A stretch of 49,140 nt of DNA from Nemertoderma westbladi (taxonomy: Eukaryota > Xenacoelomorpha > Nemertodermatida > Nemertodermatidae). A model generated the notes under the pieces. That model saw nothing but the letters and a program-made list of their open reading frames with translations, ran no database searches and was not told the origin of the DNA. Below are positions 41,700-49,140 of this stretch, piece after piece; positions within the stretch are counted from its first letter, which is position 1, and each line of letters begins with the position of its first letter. Location: positions 1 to 49,140 of the forward strand of contig JAUCBJ010001441.1 in assembly GCA_032718475.1 (NCBI GenBank), written 5' to 3'. Position numbers and translations under genes: made by a program.

Positions 41700-42420
41700 G
41701 TAGGTAGAAGTTAGGTAGTTAGTTAGAAGAGTTAGTAGGAGGGTACGTGTAGTACCGTTAGTAGAAGAGTTAGTAGGAGGGTACGTGTAGTACCGTTAGT
41801 AGAAGAGTTAGTAGGAGGGTACGTGTAGTACCGTTAGTAGAAGAGTTAGTAGGAGGGTACGTGTAGTACCGTTAGAGAGTTAGTAAGAGTAAGAGTTAGA
41901 AGGTACGTAGTACCTAGTTAGAGTTAGAGTTAGTAGGTACGTAGTACCGTTAGAGAGTTAGTAAGAGTTAGTAGGTACGTAGTACCTAGTTAGAGTTAGA
42001 GTTAGTAGGTACGTAGTACCTAGTTAGAGTTAGAGTTAGTAGGTACGTAGTACCTAGTTAGAGTTAGAGTTAGAGGGTACGTAGTACCAATAGTTAGTTA
42101 GAGTTAGAGGGTACGTAGTACCGATAGTTAGAGAGTTAGTAGGTACGTAGTACCTAGTTAGAGTTAGAGTTAGAGGGTACGTAGTACCGATAGTTAGAGA
42201 GTTAGAGGGTACGTAGTACCAATAGTTAGTTAGAGTTAGTAGGTACGTAGTACCTAGTTAGAGTTAGAGTTAGTAGGTACGTAGTACCGTTAGCTAGAGT
42301 AGTAAGAGGGTACGTTGTACCGCTAGCTAGTAGAGAGAGCTAGAGTAGTAAGAGGGTACGTAGTACCGCTAGTTAGGGGTGTTAGTAGTAGCAGTAGAGG
42401 GTTGTGGGCACCGTAAGCGC
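41700..42420. repeat. GTTAGT-type repeats with GGTACGTAGTACC palindromes
   Basis: First four 42-bp-scale units with GGAGGGTACGTGTAGTACCG, then about a dozen units with the perfect palindromic core GGTAC-GTA-GTACC separated by GTTAGAGTTAGA. It is the counterpart of 10.6-11.6 kb in the minus-strand element. It ends near GTGGGCACCGTAAGCGCCAC. Non-coding. Confidence 0.85.
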
Positions 42421-42519
42421 CACGTAGTTAGAGTTAGTAGGGAATGCGCTGAACTTAGTGGGGCACGGGCGTGATGATGTGTTTGATGTAAGAGCAGGGT
42501 ATGTTAATTAGGGTGGGTG

Positions 42520-42725
42520 CCGGGCACAAGAGGTGCCGGGCACAAAAAGAGTTAGTAGTAGAGTTAGTTGAGTTAGTAGTAGAGTTAGTTGAGTTAGTAG
42601 TAGAGTTAGTTGAGTTAGTAGAGAGTTAGTAGAGTTAGAAGGTGCCGGGCACAAGAGGTGCCGGGCACAAAAAGAGTTAGTAGAGTTAGAAGAGAGTTAG
42701 TAGAGTTAGTAGAGTCAGTAGTAGT
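42520..42725. repeat. GAGTTAGTAGTA repeats with GGTGCCGGGCACA units
   Basis: GTGCCGGGCACAAGAGGTGC blocks at about 42520 and 42642 enclose GAGTTAGTTGAGTTAGTAGT repeats. GTGCCGGGCAC is palindromic. Non-coding part of the BEL/Pao internal region. Confidence 0.8.
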
Positions 42726-42829
42726 TCACATAATTAACGTACCCACTCTGCCGGCACTCAGAGCGTCACGTGTAGGCGATGAGACGTAAAGGGGATGTAG
42801 AGGAGTACACTGAAAAATCGTACCAGTGG

Positions 42830-43600
42830 TTCTTTTTTAAAAAACCTCTGGTTTTCGAAAATAACCCCAGGTTAATTTGGTGAATTTTTGACCTGCGGTT
42901 AATTCGAGGAACCAGAGGTTTATCGATTCAAAGATAACCTGTGGTTAAATTTAATAAATTAAACCTCAGGTTGTTTTTCGTATAACAACCAGTGGTTGTG
43001 CTTAAGTTCAATGGTGTTTCAGGTTTCAAATAAATGATTTAACCTGTGGTTAATTTAAGATCAACCGGTGTTTCGGGTTTCAAATATATGGTTTAACCTG
43101 TGGTTAATTTAAGATCAACCGGTGTTTTTTTTCAAAATAAATGGTTAAACCTGCGTTTAATGTGGATCAACCGTTGTTTCAGGTTTCAAATATATGGTTT
43201 AACCTGTGGTTAATTTAAGTTCAACCGGTGTTTTTTTTCAAAATAAATGGTTAAACCTGCGTTTAATGTGGATCAACCGTTGTTTCAGGTTTCAAATATA
43301 TGGTTTAACCTGTGGTTAATTTAAGATCAACCGGTGTTTCGGGTTTCAAATATATGGTTTAACCTGTGGTTAATTTAAGATCAACCGGTGTTTTTTTTCA
43401 AAATAAATGGTTAAACCTGCGTTTAATGTGGATCAACCGTTGTTTCAGGTTTCAAATATATGGTTTAACCTGTGGTTAATTTAAGTTCAACCGGTGTTTC
43501 GGGTTTCAAATATATGGTTTAACCTGTGGTTAATTTAAGATCAACCGGTGTTTCAGGTTTCAAATGAGGATCAAGTCGGTGTTTTAGATTTCAAATAAAT
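42830..43600. repeat. Left subterminal tandem repeats, about 54-bp unit
   Basis: AACCTGTGGTTAATTTAAG plus ATCAACCGGTGTTT recurs (for example 43041 and 43095), mixed with a variant unit (ACCTGCGTTTAATGTGGATC). Units alternate in a higher-order pattern. AACCNGNGGTT cores are near-palindromic, as expected of protein-binding sites. Confidence 0.85.
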
Positions 43601-43727
43601 GGTTTATTGAATATCAAATATAATATCAAATATCAAATATGTTTATCAAATATAAATGATATAATCAAATTATTGAATAAATGAATTTACAGTTTCCTAA
43701 ATCTTAAATGATAATGTATTGAACCAT

Positions 43728-44204
43728 TTACTCTTCCTGATATGGACAATCATTTTTCCTAACAGACATTGCGGTATATTCTTCATCAATGTCATCAAGT
43801 CCCTTTAGAAATTTGACTGTAGACGAAGCCTTCCTTTTCCCATGCTGCTCGCGATTTTCAAAATATGGAACAATGTATTCCCCAGTGTCTTTAATCCATG
43901 AGAAATTGTTAGAACCAAAGAAGTAAATCCACTTGAAGTTGTCCCCTGGATGCTTTGGCTTGGGCATTGCGGAACCCTCTGGAGCTCTTTCAGTTCGGGC
44001 AGGCCAGAATGGTTTTGTTATACGTTGCCGCGCCCAAACCAACTCACCAACATAGTCACCCTCATCTCGACTATCAGATGGACCACTGCAGGTACTAGAC
44101 GATTTAGATCCATAATTACAATTAACTGTATTTCCCGTTGTCCACCCTCCTACAGCCGACAGTCCTACTCCTGTACTCTCAACGCTCAAACTACACTCTG
44201 ACAC
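43728..44204 (-). CDS. PWWP-like domain protein carried by the DNA transposon
   Basis: 158 codons, ATG 44204 to stop 43728. After a Ser/Gly-rich N-terminus (about 45 residues) comes a PWWP-like domain: GELVWARQRITKPFWPAR (compare G-x-L-V-W-A-K...P-W-W-P-A), an insert, KWIYFFGSNNFSWI (the F-F-G...W strand), IVPYFENRE, and a helix with FLKGLDDIDEEY. The aromatic residues that would line the methyl-lysine cage (F/W of the FWPA box, W of FSWI) are present. PWWP domains bind methylated histone H3 tails and DNA in chromatin; a transposon protein with one could steer insertion or expression, which is inference. The ORF may be a single-exon gene or an exon captured from a host gene. No splice partner was found. 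Confidence 0.65.
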   Translation of the reverse strand: MSECSLSVESTGVGLSAVGGWTTGNTVNCNYGSKSSSTCSGPSDSRDEGDYVGELVWARQRITKPFWPARTERAPEGSAMPKPKHPGDNFKWIYFFGSNNFSWIKDTGEYIVPYFENREQHGKRKASSTVKFLKGLDDIDEEYTAMSVRKNDCPYQEE

Positions 44205-44780
44205 TACAGACTAGACTAGGCCTACTACACAATAGGACAGGTCCCGTCTGGCAAAACAAAAAGAGTACACTACCCTACACAGCCCTACTACAGCAGTACT
44301 GTACTACTGTTCTGTACTACCGGCAACCGGTACCACTACTGTACCAGTGGCAGTGATACACTGCATCACTGTAATCAAATTTCGGGATTGTACTGGTACA
44401 ACAAAAAATGACTGAATTATGATAGGCCTATGACAGTATGAACAAATTGCAGAATTAGCGGTCAACTTATGGCGGTTTATTCAAATATCCCTAAGACATA
44501 CATTGTAATTTATAACACATTTTTGTTCAACATGATATAGTAGCATTCAACAAATATAAGGGAATGCTTGATTTATGTTATAAATAATGTAAAACATGTA
44601 AATCATGTTAAACAATCGTTAAATATTTACCTGATAAAACATGTTACATAAAAACGTACTTAACAAACGTATTAATATTGTTTACATGATTGGATATTAT
44701 GTTATTGTGATGGATGTTCAATTAACATGTGGATCAACAACATTTTAGAAAGAAACTATGAAACATGAGCATGTTTACTA
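44205..44780. other. Transposon interior upstream of the PWWP-like ORF; no second gene
   Basis: Contains short inverted motifs (TACTGTACTACTG, CCGGCAACCGG, CACTG...CAGTG near 44350) and AT-rich DNA. It would be the promoter side of the minus-strand ORF. A plus-strand frame at 44138-44356 has no recognisable domain. Confidence 0.45.
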
Positions 44781-45380
44781 TATGTTGTCAACCACAGGTT
44801 GTTTTAAGTTTTCAACCACCGTTCCATGTAAGTTGTAGACCACCGGTTATTCTAAGTCTTCAACCACCGTTACCTTGTAAACATACGGTGATTTAATTTT
44901 TGTAAACCACCGGTTAAGTTATCCACTACCGTTTACTGTGTTGTAAACAAACTGTGATTTGAATTTTTGTAAACCACCGGTTATTCTAAGTTTTCAACCA
45001 CCGTTTACTGTGTTTTAAATCAACGGTTATATGTATTTTTCAACCAATCGATTAATGTAAGTTTTAAACCACCGGTTACTTTGTATCAAATAATATGAAC
45101 CGCCGTTTATTCCTAAGTCAAACACTGTTTCTGTTTTATGATAGCAATTACAATCCGGAAAACCACCGTTTCAATGTAACACTGCAGTTTGGGAAAATTT
45201 AAACCACCGTTTCAATGTAACACTGCACTTTGGGAAAATTTAAACCACCGTTTCAATGTAACACTGCAGTTTGGGAAAATTTAAACCACCGTTTCAATGT
45301 AACACTGCAGTTTGGGAAAATTTAAACCACCGTTTCAATGTAACACTGCACTTTGGGAAAATTTAAACCACCGTTTTAGC
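44780..45380. repeat. Right subterminal repeats, including a 41-bp tandem array
   Basis: Dispersed CAACCACCG and AACCACCGGTTA units from about 44785 lead into six units of 41 bp. AACCACCGTTTCAATG is at 45161, 45202, 45243 and 45284, and continues to about 45380. The core is the reverse complement type of the AACCGGTG / GTGGTT cores at the left end, so the ends mirror each other. Confidence 0.85.
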
Positions 45381-45481
45381 ATATGCCAATTTGTAACCAG
45401 CGGTTTTAAAAGAGCAACCATCGGTTGAAAATTTTATACCGGAGGTTAAAAAAAGAACCGCCGAACAATTTTTTCAGTGTA

Positions 45482-46422
45482 GAGACGGGCACATAGGGTG
45501 CCAGAGAGTAGAAGAGTAGAGACGGGCACATAGGGTGCCAGGTAGTAAGTTAGAGAGGTAGTAGTGTAGTAGAGAGGGCACATAGGGTGCCAGGTAGTAG
45601 AGTAGAGCAGAGGGGGCACATAGGGTGCCAGGTAGTAGAGCTAGAGAGGTAGTTGAGTAGTAGAAGGGCACATAGGGTGCCAGATAGTAGAGTGGTTGTG
45701 GGCACCGCAAGCGCCACGTAGTTAGAAGAGTGGAGTAGAGTTAGTAGAGCTAGTTAGTAGAGTTAGAAGAGTGGAGTAGAGTTAGCAGAGCTAGTGGAGT
45801 AGAGTTAGTAGAGCTAGTTAGCAGAGTTGGTAGACTCAGAGGAGTCAAGTAGAGTTAGTAGAAGTAGAAAGTTAGTAGGAGTTAGTTAGACTTAGTAGAG
45901 AGTTAGAGTCAGTAGAAAGTTAGAGGCTCTCAGTTAGAGCTAGAAGTAGTAAGAGTTAGTAGTTAGCAGAGTTAGTTAGATAGTTAGAGTTAGTAAGCAG
46001 TAGGTAGATAGTATGATAGCACAGGGGTAGCATTAGAGATTAAAGCCTTAGGGAGTGACAAGAGATAGCGAGAGGTGGTATGGAGATAGTGTGGAGAGAG
46101 TGTGGGCGCAATTCAAGCGTGGGGGGGGAGAAGTGAGAGGAAGAGTGAGGGACAGGGAAGTCCAAGAGTTAGAGCAAGAGAAGAGAGCGGAGTTAGAGTG
46201 GTGAGAGTGTTGGGGAAACAAAATTGTGTGAGAGAAGCGCACGATCGGCCCGACACGAGACGCTAGAGGGTAGTGACATCATACCCATAGGGAGCGGCCT
46301 GGAAAGCCGACTCCGAAAAAATATACCCACCCCACACCCGATGCTAGATCGGGATCCAGCGGAATTGTAGCGCACTTGAGTTGGATGCTATCTTCTCACC
46401 GGGAAGATAGCATGGGGGGGAG
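45482..46422 (+). repeat. 3' internal block of the compound element (second copy) with polypurine tract
   Basis: Copy of 36249-37193: GGGCACATAGGGTGCCAG units to about 45690, GTTAGTAGAG repeats to about 46010, then unique sequence and the polypurine tract GGGGGGGAG (46414-46422). Confidence 0.88.
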
Positions 46423-46949
46423 TGTTAGCTTATCCAATTCCGCTAACACAAACCCATAGAGTGAGCCATAAAGCAATATTGGGAGCCTATTGTCAGCCCA
46501 GTAAACGGGGACAATAGGCCCCAAAGGAGACACACACAATAAGGGTCAGGGGTTACTCCCCTGACAAGAGAGAGAACAGCAAGGGCGAAGGGAAGCACTT
46601 CAGAGGGGGGCAAAGGGTGCCAACAGGGGTATCAACCAATCAGAGGGGGGAAAGGCATCGATTGAGTAGCAATAAGGCCACCGTGCAATATAACCAGTTA
46701 CCAGTAATCATACCGGTCAGTTATTCAGTTTACTCAGTCAGATCAGTAGGGTGGAACGGGGACTTCTGTCACCGTCCGCTACCGCCATTATATATACCTA
46801 TTGTGTCATACTATATTATATCAACTGTCAGACTATTATACCTTTATACATATTACCCAACATCAGAACTCTTTTACCTTTCACACACGGCGGCGACGCG
46901 TGGGCAGAAAACCCAAACGGATAAACCGGGATCCGTAGATCCCGTCACA
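46423..46949 (+). repeat. 3' LTR of the compound BEL/Pao element
   Basis: 527 bp, TGTTAGCTTATCC to GATCCCGTCACA, followed directly by the target duplication ATAAT and satellite. Confidence 0.9.
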
Positions 46950-49140
46950 ATAATGCTTAATTGTTTTTTTATTAATGTAGGAAACTGATTTTATGAATAA
47001 TGCTTAATTGTTTTTTTCATTAATGTACAAAACTGATTTTATGAATAATGCTTAATTGTTTTTTTATTAATGTAGGAAACTGATTTTATGAATAATGCTT
47101 AATTGTTTTTTTATTAATGTAGGAAACTGATTTTATAAATAATGCTTAATTGTTTTTTTTATTAATGTAGGAAACTGATGTTATGAATAATGCTTAATTG
47201 TTTTTTTCATTAATGTACAAAACTGATTTTATGAATAATGCTTAATTGTTTTTTTCATTAATGTACGAAACTGATTTTATGAATAATGCTTCATTGTTTT
47301 TTCATTAATGTACAAAACTGATTTTATGAATAATGCTTAATTGTTTTTTTCATTAATGTACAAAACTGATTTTATGAATAATGCTTAATTGTTTTTTTCA
47401 TTAATGTACGAAACTGATTTTGCGAATAATGCTTCATTGTTTTTTCATTAATGTACAAAACTGATTTTATGAATAATGCTTAATTGTTTTTTTCATTAAT
47501 GTACGAAACTGATTTTATGAATAATGCTTCATTGTTTTTTCATTAATGTACAAAACTGATTTTATGAATAATGCTTAATTGTTTTTTTCATTAATGTACA
47601 AAACTGATTTTATGAATAATGCTTAATTGTTTTTTTCATTAATGTACGAAACTGATTTTATGAATAATGCTTAATTGTTTTTTTCATTAATGTACGAAAC
47701 TGATTTTATGAATAATGCTTAATTGTTTTTTTCATTAATGTAGGAAACTGATTTTATGAATAATGCTTCATTGTTTTTTCATTAATGTACAAAACTGATT
47801 TTATGAATAATGCTTAATTGTTTTTTTCATTAATGTACGAAACTGATTTTATGAATAATGCTTAATTGTTTTTTTCATTAATGTAGGAAACTGATTTTAT
47901 GAATAATGCTTCATTGTTTTTTCATTAATGTACAAAACTGATTTTATGAATAATGCTTAATTGTTTTTTTCATTAATGTACAAAACTGATTTTATGAATA
48001 ATGCTTAATTGTTTTTTTCATTAATGTACAAAACTGATGTTATGAATAATGCTTAATTGTTTTTTTCATTAATGTACGAAACTGATTTTATGAATAATGC
48101 TTAATTGTTTTTTTCATTAATGTACGAAACTGATTTTATGAATAATGCTTAATTGTTTTTTTCATTAATGTACGAAACTGATTTTATGAATAATGCTTAA
48201 TTGTTTTTTTATTAATGTAGGAAACTGATGTTATGAATAATGCTTAATTGTTTTTTCATTAATGTACAAAACTGATTTTATGAATAATGCTTAATTGTTT
48301 TTTTCATTAATGTACAAAACTGATTTTATGAATAATGCTTAATTGTTTTTTTCATTAATGTACGAAACTGATTTTATGAATAATGCTTAATTGTTTTTTT
48401 ATTAATGTAGGAAACTGATGTTATGAATAATGCTTAATTGTTTTTTTCATTAATGTACGAAACTGATTTTATGAATAATGCTTAATTGTTTTTTTATTAA
48501 TGTAGGAAACTGATTTTATGAATAATGCTTAATTGTTTTTTTCATTAAATGTACGAAACTGATTTTATGAATAATGCTTCATTGTTTTTTCATTAATGTA
48601 CAAAACTGATTTTATGAATAATGCTTAATTGTTTTTTTCATTAATGTACAAAACTGACTTTATGAATAATGCTTAATTGTTTTTTTCATTAATGTACGAA
48701 ACTGATTTTATGAATAATGCTTAATTGTTTTTTTATTAATGTAGGAAACTGATTTTATGAATAATGCTTCATTGTTTTTTCATTAATGTACAAAACTGAT
48801 TTTATGAATAATGCTTAATTGTTTTTTTCATTAATGTACGAAACTGATTTTATGAATAATGCTTAATTGTTTTTTTCATTAATGTACAAAACTGATTTTA
48901 TGAATAATGCTTAATTGTTTTTTTCATTAATGTACGAAACTGATTTTATGAATAATGCTTCATTGTTTTTTCATTAATGTACAAAACTGATTTTATGAAT
49001 AATGCTTAATTGTTTTTTTCATTAATGTACGAAACTGATTTTATGAATAATGCTTAATTGTTTTTTTATTAATGTAGGAAACTGATTTTATGAATAATGC
49101 TTAATTGTTTTTTTCATTAATGTACGAAACTGATTTTATG
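46950..49140. repeat. 47-bp AT-rich satellite array, right block
   Basis: Continues the left block after the BEL/Pao insertion, about 46 monomers to the window end. A variant with CTTCATTG in place of CTTAATTG is frequent here (for example near 47290, 47434, 47527) and rare in the left block, so this block has its own higher-order pattern. The array runs past the window. Confidence 0.95.

Larger units (their letters stand above)
42808..45479. mobile_element. DNA transposon with CACTG termini, subterminal repeats and a PWWP-like ORF
   Basis: 2672 bp, from CACTGAAAAA to TTTTTTCAGTG, flanked by TA (42806-42807, 45480-45481). The termini match in inverted orientation for about 35 bp with gaps (CACTGAAAAA, then GTGGTTCTTTTTTAA versus GCGGTTCTTTTTTTAA). 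Each end has tandem subterminal repeats built on AACC-GGTT cores. No transposase was recognised; the only plausible gene is the PWWP-like ORF (43728-44204). CACTR termini suggest the CACTA/Mirage/Chapaev group, and TA duplication also fits mariner-like elements; I cannot decide. It lies inside the compound BEL/Pao element, and its right end is duplicated at 36135-36248. Confidence 0.78.
36017..46949 (+). mobile_element. Compound BEL/Pao-type element with three LTR copies
   Basis: A 10.9-kb insertion in the satellite, flanked by a perfect 5-bp duplication ATAAT (36012-36016, 46950-46954); both flanks are satellite. Order: partial LTR (36017-36134), 3' internal region (36135-37193), polypurine tract, nearly complete LTR (37194-37714), gag-like gene (37787-41669), repeat tracts with a nested DNA transposon (42808-45479), 3' internal region again, polypurine tract, full LTR (46423-46949). 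LTR edges TGTTAGC...GTCACA, the PPT and gag sequence relate it to 9214-17772, but the LTRs are diverged, so it is another subfamily. No protease, reverse transcriptase or integrase is present. Repeated parts are almost identical, suggesting recent formation. Confidence 0.87.

Overview
The window is animal genomic DNA with one host gene in pieces and a dense set of transposable elements and satellite DNA. Split coding exons with canonical GT/AG junctions, a beta/gamma-crystallin host gene, a BEL/Pao LTR retroelement family, L2-like and RTE-like LINEs, an eukaryotic IS3-like (IS3EU-type) DNA transposon and long AT-rich satellite all point to a metazoan, most likely a marine invertebrate. I cannot name the species. 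No rRNA, tRNA, CRISPR or bacterial feature was seen.

Layout. 1-3.1 kb: an apparently intact IS3EU-type transposase gene on the minus strand, with one 287-bp intron, then two short tandem repeats. 3.1-23.4 kb: a plus-strand beta/gamma-crystallin-domain gene, of which three phase-compatible exons are visible (4400-4539, 7165-7282, 23256-23397). Its introns hold a truncated BEL/Pao element, a solo LTR carrying a nested RTE-like LINE fragment, a foldback element, LINE fragments, a complete minus-strand BEL/Pao-derived element (9214-17772, 5-bp TSD TTTGT), a nearly full-length L2-like reverse transcriptase ORF, and an RTE-like reverse transcriptase fragment ending about 80 bp before exon 3. 23.4-25.6 kb: no confident gene.

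25.6-49.1 kb: a 47-bp AT-rich satellite with higher-order structure. It is interrupted by two inverted 711-bp TTAA-target elements and by a 10.9-kb compound BEL/Pao element (36017-46949, TSD ATAAT). That element contains three LTR copies, a gag-like gene split by one extra G in a G-run, long GTTAGT-type repeat tracts, and a nested 2.7-kb DNA transposon (42808-45479, CACTG termini, TA target) with subterminal repeats and a minus-strand ORF encoding a PWWP-like domain.

The parts do not form one pathway. The value of the window is its nested insertion history: satellite first, BEL/Pao element into satellite, and a PWWP-carrying DNA transposon inside the BEL/Pao lineage before that lineage was duplicated. 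Both BEL/Pao elements lack recognisable reverse transcriptase, RNase H and integrase, so they look like a non-autonomous family mobilised in trans.
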